A stretch of 64,000 bases of DNA from Pseudomonas nitroreducens NBRC 12694 (GTDB lineage: Bacteria > Pseudomonadota > Gammaproteobacteria > Pseudomonadales > Pseudomonadaceae), in NCBI RefSeq assembly GCF_002091755.1, contig NZ_BDAI01000015.1, positions 1 through 64,000 of the forward strand, read 5' to 3'. The notes below the pieces were generated by a model. The model saw nothing but the letters and a program-made list of their open reading frames with translations. It was not told the origin of the DNA and ran no database searches. Below are positions 56,046 through 63,333 of this stretch, in pieces. A program made the translations under genes and the position numbers. The number at the start of each line of letters is the position of its first letter. Position 1 is the first letter of the stretch.

Positions 56046-56243
56046 TTGCCAAACAGGTTCCAGGCCGGTCTCCGGGCTTGCGAGGGTCCTGGGGCATCCG
56101 CCTTCCCATGCTTGCGCACAGTGGCTTAGTGGATGCTCCGCTCGCTTACCGTTGCGGGGGCAGCGCCGGACTGATCGCACGAAGGCGACGCACCGGCTTC
56201 CCGTTTCACCCCACGCACGGCGGCGGGGGGCACCTGAAACGGG
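56046..56243 (-). ncRNA. Cobalamin riboswitch
   Basis: On the minus strand the conserved parts appear in order: TTTCAGGTGCC, GTGAAACGGGAAGCCGGTGC, the core GCTGCCCCCGCAACGGTAA (about 56147-56165), CACTGTGCGCAAGCATGGGA, and the B12 box AAGCCCGGAGACCGGCC (56063-56079). The element ends about 95 bases before the btuB start. Binding of adenosyl- or other cobalamin should switch off the operon. No intrinsic terminator is obvious between it and the TTG, which favours control at translation initiation. Confidence 0.95.
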
Positions 56244-56311
56244 GCGCATATCAACACTTGCGATGGGAAAGCGTCAAGCTCGGGGCTTGCGCAGGATGTT
56301 GCAGGGCGAAG

Positions 56312-56740
56312 TCAGTGCCAGGGATCGTAGGTGCCGAAGCTCCAGATATGCCCTTCCGGATCACGGCAGGTGAAGCCCTGGCCGCCGTAGTCTTCGTCCT
56401 TGATGTCGATGACGATCTGCGCGCCGCCATCCACCGCTGCGCGGTACAGCGCTTCGGCGTCCTTCACCACCACGTAGATGCTCTGGGTACAGCCGCCGAT
56501 CTCGTCGGGCTGGCGCATCAGGCGGCCGTACTCGTTGTCGTGCAACGAGCCGAGCATCACCAGGCCGCTGCCGTCGGCCAGTGCCAGCTGCGCGTGGGCG
56601 ATTCCGCCGTGGTCATCGGCAACGACCAGTTGCCGCTGGAAGCCGAAGGTGGCGCACAGCCAGTCGATGGCCTGGGGGGCATCGCGGTAGCGCAGGCAGG
56701 GAATGACGCTGGGGCGGACGACGGAGGCGGGCTGGGACAT
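56312..56740 (-). CDS. VOC family (glyoxalase/PhnB-like) protein
   Basis: 142 residues with two beta-alpha-beta-beta-beta modules (VIPCLRYRDAPQAIDWLCATFGF; YVVVKDAEALYRAAVDGGA; FTCRDPEGHIWSFGTYDPW). Only part of the glyoxalase metal set is evident (the EGH near the end), so the activity is uncertain; PhnB-like or bleomycin-resistance-like binding is possible. It lies between the B12 riboswitch and a methyltransferase. Confidence 0.8.
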   Translation of the reverse strand: MSQPASVVRPSVIPCLRYRDAPQAIDWLCATFGFQRQLVVADDHGGIAHAQLALADGSGLVMLGSLHDNEYGRLMRQPDEIGGCTQSIYVVVKDAEALYRAAVDGGAQIVIDIKDEDYGGQGFTCRDPEGHIWSFGTYDPWH

Positions 56741-56800
56741 GGCGATCTCCGGGGCAGGACGGGCGCAATGCTCTGAGCATAGTCGCCCGTTTTTCGCTCT

Positions 56801-57529
56801 TCAGCGCTGCGCGGCGACCAGCAGCAACATCGGCCGCTCGCGTTCTTCGGCCAGTGCCGGATTGGCCTGCACCTGCCCGGCGCTCGGGCCCCAGTCCTCG
56901 ACGTGGCGCAACGTCAGCCCCGCGCCGATGACCGCATTCAGGATGCTGCCCAGGGTGCGGTGCTGCTTGATCACTCCCTTGGCGAGCCAGTCGGTGCGGC
57001 GCTCGCCTTCGTCCTGGTAGTGATCCACCGGCCAGCAGCGGCGGCCATCGCCATCGACGACCCAGCCCGGCTTGAGCGAGGCCATGTAGATCGGGTGTTC
57101 GATGGAGAACACCAGGCTGCCGCCGGGGCGCAGCGCATCGTGTACGTTGCGGAAGAAATGCGGCAGGTCTGCGAGGTAATGCAGGGTCAGCGAGCTGTAG
57201 GCGAGGTCGAAGGCCGCGGTGGGCAGTTCGAGTTGGTCGAGGTCGGCATGGAAGTAGCTCACCTGCGCGGCCTCGGTGTTCGCCCGTGCGTGGTCGAGCA
57301 TTTTCTGCGACACGTCCAGCCCGCTCACCGTGCGCGCGCCCTGCTCCGCGGCGTAACGGCTGAACCAGCCATAACCGCAACCGAGGTCGACCACGTCCAA
57401 GCCTTCCAGCGGCGGCAACAGCGAGCGCAGCGAGGCCCACTCCGGCGCGCCGTCCAGGCCGTGCTGCGAACGTGGCAGCTGGGCGTAGCCCGCGAAGAAT
57501 TCGGGATTGTCGTAGATGTTCTGCGCCAT
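56801..57529 (-). CDS. Class I SAM-dependent methyltransferase
   Basis: 242 residues. Motif I is VVDLGCGYGWFSRYAAEQGA, followed by GLDVSQKML, FDLAYSSLTLHYL and LRPGGSLVFSIEHPIYM, the layout of UbiE/Methyltransf_11 proteins. AAGGAG precedes the ATG at 57529; upstream codons to 57628 lack family sequence. Substrate unknown. Confidence 0.88.
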   Translation of the reverse strand: MAQNIYDNPEFFAGYAQLPRSQHGLDGAPEWASLRSLLPPLEGLDVVDLGCGYGWFSRYAAEQGARTVSGLDVSQKMLDHARANTEAAQVSYFHADLDQLELPTAAFDLAYSSLTLHYLADLPHFFRNVHDALRPGGSLVFSIEHPIYMASLKPGWVVDGDGRRCWPVDHYQDEGERRTDWLAKGVIKQHRTLGSILNAVIGAGLTLRHVEDWGPSAGQVQANPALAEERERPMLLLVAAQR

Positions 57530-57694
57530 GGATCGGCACTCCTTTCTGACGGACCAAGGATCGATTGTCTGCGCCAGGGACGGGGCCGGCAACCCGATGA
57601 GGTCAATGCAGGGGCGATCGAAGCGCAATTTCCTGCAAGACCCGCGTCTTGGCTGGCCGTAGCTTCAAGGGATCGAACCAAGGGAGGAACCACC

Positions 57695-58063
57695 GTGACC
57701 CAACGCCAACCGATCAACCTGCAGGAAAAGCTCGGCCGCATCAGCGAAACCTGGCAACCGCGGGTGATCGCCGAGATGAACGACTACCAGTTCAAGGTGG
57801 TGAAGCTGCACGGCGACTTCGTCTGGCACAGCCACGCAGACACCGACGAAACCTTCATCGTGCTCGACGGCGAACTGCGCATCGACTTCCGCGACGGCCC
57901 GCTGACCCTGCGCGCCGGTGAGCTTTACGTGGTACCGCGCGGCGTGGAGCACAAGCCGTATGCCGAGCGGGAAGTGCAGGTGATGCTGATCGAACCGCGC
58001 GGCGTGCTGAATACCGGGGATCAGGGCGGCGAGCGGACGGCGGAGAATGATCGGTGGATTTGA
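57695..58063 (+). CDS. Small cupin protein
   Basis: 122 residues, single cupin barrel. Motif 1 carries metal-type ligands (WHSHADTDETFIVLDGELRI) and motif 2 is LYVVPRGVEHKPYAE. The GTG at 57695 lies behind GGGAGG, which decides the start; the frame is open for 260 codons upstream without cupin sequence. Possible mannose-6-phosphate isomerase-like or dioxygenase-like role, not defined. Its stop touches that of the GlxA-type gene (TGATCA). Confidence 0.85.
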   Translation: MTQRQPINLQEKLGRISETWQPRVIAEMNDYQFKVVKLHGDFVWHSHADTDETFIVLDGELRIDFRDGPLTLRAGELYVVPRGVEHKPYAEREVQVMLIEPRGVLNTGDQGGERTAENDRWI

Positions 58064-59062
58064 TCAGCTCTTGACGGGCACTTCCGCCGCTTTTGCCCCA
58101 AAGCGCTTGCGGTAATCACTCGGCGCCATCCCGGTGATCTTGCGGAAGGTGCTGCGGAACGAGCCCGGATCGAGGTAGCCGACCGTATAGGCGATGTGGT
58201 CCACCGTGCCGTTGGTGAACTCCAGCAGCTCCCGCGCCTTGCCCACGCGCAGGTGCTGGCAGTACTCGGTGGGCTTGAGCCCGGTGGCGGCGCGGAAGCG
58301 GCGCAGGAAGGTGCGCTCCTCCAGCCCGGCCTGGGCGGCCATGGCGGCGAGGCTGACGTCCACCGCGCCATTACCCTGCAGCCAGTGCTGGACCTTGAGG
58401 ATCGCGGCGTCGCCATGCCCCAGCAGCGGCGCGAAGTTGCTGCCGCACTGCTGGGCGCTGTCGCTGTGCTCCACCACCATGAAGCGTGCGGTGCGGCTGG
58501 CGATGCTCGGGCCGAGCAGGCGGTCGACGATGCGCAGGCCGAGCTCCGACCAGGCCATCAGGCCGGCGGAGGTGATCAGGTCACCATCGTCGACCATGGG
58601 CTTGTGCGCCTCCAGGCGTACGCGCGGGAAACGCTTGGCAAAGGCTTCGGCACCGCTCCAGTGAGCGGTGGCGCTGCGGCCGTCGAGCAGCCCGGCTTCG
58701 GCTACCAGCAGCCCGCCGATGCAAACCGAGCCGACGATGGCGCCCTCGCCATGGCGCGCAGCAAGCCAGTCGGTGAGGTTGCGCAGCGGCGCGACGTCGG
58801 GCAGGCCGAACAGTGACGGCGGCACCAGCACCGCGACCAGGCGGCTGTCAGCGCCGGGATGCGTATCGAAGACACGATGCGGTTCGCTGCCGGCCTCCCC
58901 GCACCAATGGCTGACGCGCAGTGCCGGCAGCTGAGCGCCGGCCTCGTCGCCGGCGATGCGCTCCGCCACCGCGAAGAGATCGGTCAACCCGTGCAGCGCC
59001 GCCGTCTGCACGCCGGGATAGAGCAGCAACCCGATCTCGACGACGCTCCGTTCCACAGCCAT
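58064..59062 (-). CDS. GlxA family AraC regulator with DJ-1/PfpI domain
   Basis: 332 residues: N-terminal DJ-1/PfpI-like domain (about 8-185, IGLLLYPGVQTAALHGLTDLF; GSVCIGGLLVAEAGLLDGR) and C-terminal AraC double HTH (about 225-320, LAAMAAQAGLEERTFLRRF; HIAYTVGYLDPGSFRSTFRK). The cysteine in the elbow (SVCIGG) is retained, though these regulators are ligand sensors, not proteases. Divergent from the cysteine hydrolase gene (about 100 bases apart) and its likely regulator. Confidence 0.9.
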   Translation of the reverse strand: MAVERSVVEIGLLLYPGVQTAALHGLTDLFAVAERIAGDEAGAQLPALRVSHWCGEAGSEPHRVFDTHPGADSRLVAVLVPPSLFGLPDVAPLRNLTDWLAARHGEGAIVGSVCIGGLLVAEAGLLDGRSATAHWSGAEAFAKRFPRVRLEAHKPMVDDGDLITSAGLMAWSELGLRIVDRLLGPSIASRTARFMVVEHSDSAQQCGSNFAPLLGHGDAAILKVQHWLQGNGAVDVSLAAMAAQAGLEERTFLRRFRAATGLKPTEYCQHLRVGKARELLEFTNGTVDHIAYTVGYLDPGSFRSTFRKITGMAPSDYRKRFGAKAAEVPVKS

Positions 59063-59163
59063 TGTCAGTTTTCCCCTGATTATTGTCGTTCCACCTGATC
59101 CCCGCTCGGCGAGCGGCGAACCATACTGGTCCCACTTCCTCACCACTCAAAAGGAATTCGGAA

Positions 59164-59712
59164 ATGGCCAAGCAAGCGCTCATCCTAGTGGATATCCAGA
59201 ACGACTACTTCCCCTCCGGCAAGTGGCCGCTGGTCGGCATCGAGCCGGCCGCCGACCAGGCCGCCAAGGTACTCGCCGCCTTCCGCGAGCGCGGTGACCT
59301 GGTGGTGCACGTACGCCACGAGTTCGAAAGCGCCGACGCCCCGTTCTTCGCTCCCGGCAGTGACGGCGCGAAAATCCACGCCAAGGTCGCCAACCTGCCC
59401 GGCGAGCCGGTGGTCCTGAAGCACTTCGTCAACTCGTTCCGCGACACCGACCTCAAGGCCATCCTCGACCAGCACGGCGTCGACTCCGTGGTCGTTGTCG
59501 GTCACATGAGCCACATGTGCGTGGACGGCGTGGTGCGTGCCGCCGCCGATTTCGGCTACACGGTAACCGTGCTGCACGACGCCTGCGCCACGCTGGACCT
59601 GGAGTTCAACGGCGTGAAGGTGCCGGCCGCCCAGGTCCATGCCGCCTACATGGCCTCGTTTGCCTTCGCCTACGCCGAAGTGCTGTCCGTCGCCGAGTAT
59701 CTGAACCGCTGA
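59164..59712 (+). CDS. Isochorismatase-like cysteine hydrolase
   Basis: 182 residues. The Asp-Lys-Cys triad is D10 (LILVDIQNDYF), K86 (VVLKHFVNSF) and C119 (GHMSHMCVDG). This is the nicotinamidase/isochorismatase fold; the family hydrolyses amides or related bonds, and the substrate here is unknown. A purine-rich AAAGGAATT precedes the ATG at 59164. A strong terminator follows. The GlxA-type regulator is divergent, a pairing seen often with this family. Confidence 0.88.
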   Translation: MAKQALILVDIQNDYFPSGKWPLVGIEPAADQAAKVLAAFRERGDLVVHVRHEFESADAPFFAPGSDGAKIHAKVANLPGEPVVLKHFVNSFRDTDLKAILDQHGVDSVVVVGHMSHMCVDGVVRAAADFGYTVTVLHDACATLDLEFNGVKVPAAQVHAAYMASFAFAYAEVLSVAEYLNR

Positions 59713-59728
59713 TTTACAGGGCTCGGCA

Positions 59729-59755
59729 AAAGGGCCTCCATGGAGGCCCTTTTTT
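59729..59755 (+). terminator. Rho-independent terminator of the cysteine hydrolase gene
   Basis: AAAGGGCCTCC/GGAGGCCCTTT stem directly followed by T residues. Confidence 0.9.
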
Positions 59756-59877
59756 CATTTCGCAACACGCCGCAATACGGCCGATGCACTGCCGAAGCAA
59801 GACGTGAGAAGTTGCCCAACATTCAGCTGGCTTTCCGCTATTATCGACGCTCGATCGCCTGCCGATAAGGACATCCC

Positions 59878-60474
59878 ATGAGCGTTTCCTCGATCATTAC
59901 CCTCGCCATCATCGCTGGCGTGATCTTTCTGCTGATCAGTGTGTTCAACCGTCTGGTGGCGCTGCGCAACCGCTACCAGAACGCCTTCGCGCAGATCGAG
60001 GTGCAACTCAAGCGCCGCTACGACCTGATCCCCAACCTGGTGGAAACCGCCAAGGCCTACCTCAAGCACGAGCGCGAAACCCTCGAAGCTGTGATCGCTG
60101 CGCGCAACGCTGCCGTGGCCGGCCTGAAGGCCGCGTCCGAGCAACCGGGCGACGCCGGCCGCATGGCGCAACTGGCCGCCGCCGAGAATGCCCTGGGTGG
60201 CGCGATGGGTCGCCTGAACGTGACCCTGGAAGCCTACCCGGACCTCAAGGCCTCGCAGAACCTGCAGCAGGTCAGCGAGGAACTGTCCAGCACCGAGAAC
60301 AAGGTCGCCTTCGCCCGCCAGGCGTACAACGACTCGGTGATGGAGTACAACACCTACCGCCAGTCCTTCCCCGCCAATGTCCTGGCCGCCACCTACGGCC
60401 ACAGCAAGGACGCCAGCCTGCTCGAGTTCGAGGACAGCAAGGCAATCCAGGCCGCGCCGAAAGTCGCCTTCTAA
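59878..60474 (+). CDS. lemA: LemA family membrane protein
   Basis: 198 residues: one N-terminal helix (IITLAIIAGVIFLLISVF) and a long helical bundle with the LemA signature RRYDLIPNLVETAKAYLKHE, AENALGGAMGRL, NLQQVSEELSSTENKVAFAR and AYNDSVMEYNTYRQSFPANV. Function is uncertain; LemA is repeatedly found with membrane proteases. The protease gene starts 21 bases after the lemA stop, so they form an operon. Confidence 0.93.
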   Translation: MSVSSIITLAIIAGVIFLLISVFNRLVALRNRYQNAFAQIEVQLKRRYDLIPNLVETAKAYLKHERETLEAVIAARNAAVAGLKAASEQPGDAGRMAQLAAAENALGGAMGRLNVTLEAYPDLKASQNLQQVSEELSSTENKVAFARQAYNDSVMEYNTYRQSFPANVLAATYGHSKDASLLEFEDSKAIQAAPKVAF

Positions 60475-60495
60475 AATCTCGGCGCAGGACGCGCG

Positions 60496-62406
60496 ATGAA
60501 CTTCTTCGAACACCAGGACCGCGCCCGCAAGCAGACCGGGCGCCTGGTCCTGCTGCTGACTATCGCCGTGGTGTGCCTGGTGACCATCACCAGCCTGGCG
60601 CTGGGCTGGCTCTGGCGTCACCTCGGCGAGCCTGCTCTGCACCTGACCTCGCGCGCCTCCCTGCCCGATCCGGAGCTGTACCTGTCGGTGGCCGCCGTGA
60701 TCGTCGGCGTGGTCGTCCTCGGCGCGCTGTACAAGCAGGTGCAGTTGAGTGCGGGCGGCAAGGTCGTGGCCGAGAGCCTCGGCGGCCGCCTGCTCAACCT
60801 CAGCGCCAGCAATGCTGACGAGCGTCGGTTGCTGAACGTGGTCGAGGAAATGGCCCTGGCCTCCGGCTCGCCGGTGCCGCCGGTGTATGTGCTGGAAGAC
60901 GGCTCGATCAACGCCTTCGCCGCCGGCCTGACACCCCGCGACGCGGTGATCGGCATTACCCGCGGCGCCATCGAGCAGCTCGACCGCAATGAACTGCAGG
61001 GCGTGATCGCCCACGAGTTCAGCCACATCCACCACGGCGACATGCTGCTCAACACCCGGCTGACCGCCCTGCTCCACGGCATGCTCCTGCTTGGCCTGAT
61101 CGGCGGCATGCTGCTGCGCGGCTGGAGCGAGACCAGCACTGGCGTGCGCATCAGCAGCCGGAACAGCAGCAACGACAAGAACGGCGGCGGCAGCGTGGTG
61201 CTGCTGGTGATCGGCGCCGGCGTGGTGCTTTACGTACTCGGCTATGTCGGCACCTTCTTCGGGCAGTTGATCAAGGCCTCGGTCAGCCGCCAGCGCGAGT
61301 TCCTGGCCGATGCTTCGGCCGTGCAGTTCACCCGTGATCCCTCGACTATCGCCGGTGCGCTCAAGAAGATCGGTGGCAACCCGCTGGGCGCCCTGCTCAG
61401 CGCCCCGCGCGCGGCAGAATTCAGCCATATGTACTTCGGCGATGGCGTGGGCAGCAGCTGGTTCGACACCCACCCGCCGCTGAAGGACCGTATTCGCCGC
61501 GTCGATCCGGGCTGGGACGGAAACTACCCGAAATTCGAACCACGCCTGGACGTGGCGCTGATGAACAAGCAAGCCTGGACCTCCGCCGTCACCGGCCAGC
61601 CGTACCAGCCCAGCGCCGTGGACGTGGCAGTGGCCGCCGTCGGCGCACCCACCATCGCGCACCTGCAGGAAGCCCGCAGCACCCTGCAACGCCTGGACGA
61701 GCGCCTGCAGCGCGCCGCCCATGACAGCGAAGGCGCCGAAGCGCTGGTCTACGGCCTGCTGCTGGATAGCGACCCCGGCCTGCGGGCGCGCCAGCTGGAA
61801 GCGATCAAGCAACGCCTGAACCTCAGCCTGGCGCTGCAACTGGACCTGCTGGAGGAGTCGCTGCTTCGACTCGATCCGGGCCAGCGCCTGCCCCTGCTCG
61901 ACCTGGCCATGCCGGCGCTCAAGCAACTGGACGCCAAGGCCTTCCTCGCCCTGCGCGAGAACATGGCGCTACTGATCAAGCTGGACGGCAAGGTCAAGCT
62001 GCTGGAATGGACGCTTCTGCGCATCATCGAGCGCAACCTGCGGCCGGGCAGCGGCAAGATCGGCAACGTGGCACTGGCGGACCTGTCCGAAGCCTGCGCA
62101 ACGCTGCTGGCCTTCCTCGCCCGCGTTGGCGAAACCAGCGACCTGCAGACCGAGCAGGCGTTCGCCGATGCCTGGAGCGGCCTGCCCTTCGCCCCCCGGC
62201 CGCTGCCGGGCGCCGCCAGCCTGCGCGAGCTGGAGACCGCACTGAAGCAGCTGGAACAACTGCGCCCGCTGCAGAAGCCGCAACTGCTCAAGGCGCTGGC
62301 GCGCTGCATCGAGCACGACGGGCGCATCACCGCTGGCGAAGCGGAGCTGATGCGCGCGGTGGCGGATATCCTGGATTGCCCGATGCCACCGTTGCTGGCG
62401 ACCTGA
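60496..62406 (+). CDS. M48 family membrane metalloprotease with long C-terminal extension
   Basis: 636 residues. Two N-terminal helices (about 17-40 and 60-80), then an HtpX-like zinc protease domain with HEFSH at 173-177 and third ligand E268 (REFLADASA). Two further helices (about 190-208, 234-258) flank it. Residues 340-636 form a helical, probably soluble extension (KPQLLKALARCIEHDGRIT resembles TerB/DUF-type bundles) absent from HtpX. Likely membrane protein quality control with LemA as partner. Confidence 0.9.
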   Translation: MNFFEHQDRARKQTGRLVLLLTIAVVCLVTITSLALGWLWRHLGEPALHLTSRASLPDPELYLSVAAVIVGVVVLGALYKQVQLSAGGKVVAESLGGRLLNLSASNADERRLLNVVEEMALASGSPVPPVYVLEDGSINAFAAGLTPRDAVIGITRGAIEQLDRNELQGVIAHEFSHIHHGDMLLNTRLTALLHGMLLLGLIGGMLLRGWSETSTGVRISSRNSSNDKNGGGSVVLLVIGAGVVLYVLGYVGTFFGQLIKASVSRQREFLADASAVQFTRDPSTIAGALKKIGGNPLGALLSAPRAAEFSHMYFGDGVGSSWFDTHPPLKDRIRRVDPGWDGNYPKFEPRLDVALMNKQAWTSAVTGQPYQPSAVDVAVAAVGAPTIAHLQEARSTLQRLDERLQRAAHDSEGAEALVYGLLLDSDPGLRARQLEAIKQRLNLSLALQLDLLEESLLRLDPGQRLPLLDLAMPALKQLDAKAFLALRENMALLIKLDGKVKLLEWTLLRIIERNLRPGSGKIGNVALADLSEACATLLAFLARVGETSDLQTEQAFADAWSGLPFAPRPLPGAASLRELETALKQLEQLRPLQKPQLLKALARCIEHDGRITAGEAELMRAVADILDCPMPPLLAT

Positions 62407-62424
62407 AGCGCCCTCAATCCAATC

Positions 62425-62494
62425 TGTAGGAACGAGCTTGCTCGCGAAACCGATTCCGCAGCGAAGTCCGTTCGCGAGCAAGCTCGCTCCTACA
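62425..62494. repeat. REP-type palindromic pair
   Basis: TGTAGGAACGAGCTTGCTCG (from 62425) and its complement (62471-62494), just after the protease gene. Confidence 0.85.
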
Positions 62495-62567
62495 AAAGCC
62501 CCATGCTCTGGCTTTAAAGGATTTCCAGAGAAACATCCGCACGCTCCGGAATGCCCCTTTCAGGAGG

Positions 62568-62676
62568 CCTCGTTGAAGCGGAGTTTCAGGGGTTGAGCGA
62601 CATGGATGTCGCGAGAGCCACGATGGGCCAGGGATGGCCCGTCGTGGCGTGCCCCTGAAACTTCGCTTCAACGAGG
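62568..62676. repeat. Highly structured inverted-repeat element (three-way junction)
   Basis: Arms 62568-62592 and 62652-62676 are complementary at 24 of 25 positions. The 59-base interior holds two further perfect or near-perfect hairpins: GCGACA/TGTCGC at 62597-62612, and CCACGA.GGGCCA/TGGCCC.TCGTGG at 62618-62646. It could fold as a three-way junction in DNA or RNA on either strand. Confidence 0.7.
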
Positions 62677-62679
62677 GAA

Positions 62680-62755
62680 TTTTTCGCCCCAAGCGAAAAA
62701 CCGGATGGAGGGGCAAGCCTTCTTGGTTACTTCTTCGGCGTTTGGAAGAAGTAAC
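62680..62755. repeat. Two further inverted repeats downstream of the structured element
   Basis: TTTTTCGC/GCGAAAAA at about 62679-62700 and an 11-base perfect repeat GTTACTTCTTC/GAAGAAGTAAC at 62726-62755 with an eight-base loop. Small reading frames across this stretch have no family features. The remainder to 62898 holds nothing I recognise. Confidence 0.65.
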
Positions 62756-62898
62756 TCGCCCGAGGGGGCGAAACAGAATCTCTCGGCGCACACCAAAGCG
62801 GCGCAATAACACCCAATCCCAACTAAGTAATCACCCGTATGTCCCGCACAGGAGTGCCGTCCTAGGATGGCCAAAACCATACCTGGACAGACAACTCA

Positions 62899-63273
62899 AT
62901 GCCCCACATCGCCATCGACTACACCGCCAACCTCACCAACGACCTGCTGCCTCTGGAACTGCCTGAAAAACTCCATGAAGCCGCAAAAGGCCTGGGCGTG
63001 TTCCCCAGCAACGGCCTGCGCACCTTCGCCCGCGCCATCGACCAGTTCCACGTTGGCGCCAACACCCGGGACGAAGCCTTCATCAACATCCAGATCCGCA
63101 TCGCCCCTGGCCGCCCCGAGGAGTTGCGCCAGCGCATCGTCGACACCCTGTTCGCCACCGCCGAACAGACCCTCGCCGAACTCATCGAAAAACGCCCCAT
63201 CGGCCTGCAACTGGAAATCACCGAACTCGATCGCAGCCTGACGCGCATGGCCGGCAGCCTGCCCACGGCGTAA
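62899..63273 (+). CDS. 5-carboxymethyl-2-hydroxymuconate delta-isomerase-like tautomerase
   Basis: 124 residues, CHMI branch of the tautomerase superfamily. The N-terminal MP leaves Pro-1 as catalytic base after Met removal, and the body (LRTFARAIDQFHVGANTRDEAFINIQIRIAPGR) matches HpaF/CHMI spacing. No other homoprotocatechuate genes are nearby, so a general tautomerase role is possible. Confidence 0.85.
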   Translation: MPHIAIDYTANLTNDLLPLELPEKLHEAAKGLGVFPSNGLRTFARAIDQFHVGANTRDEAFINIQIRIAPGRPEELRQRIVDTLFATAEQTLAELIEKRPIGLQLEITELDRSLTRMAGSLPTA

Positions 63274-63285
63274 TCACCCAGCAAA

Positions 63286-63316
63286 AGAAAAGGGCCTCCG
63301 AAGAGGCCCTTTTTTC
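63286..63316. terminator. Bidirectional terminator
   Basis: AAAGGGCCTC/GAGGCCCTTT stem with A/T runs on both sides, between the converging tautomerase and permease genes. Confidence 0.88.
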
Positions 63317-63333
63317 AATCGTTCAACCGCACA

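Noticed and set aside
54758..56776. 672-codon plus-strand frame opposite btuB and the riboswitch
   Set aside because: Antisense to the receptor gene; covers the riboswitch, which is conserved in the other direction.
62606..62966. Small proteins across the structured repeat block
   Set aside because: Arg-rich frames created by inverted repeats; no start context or family similarity.
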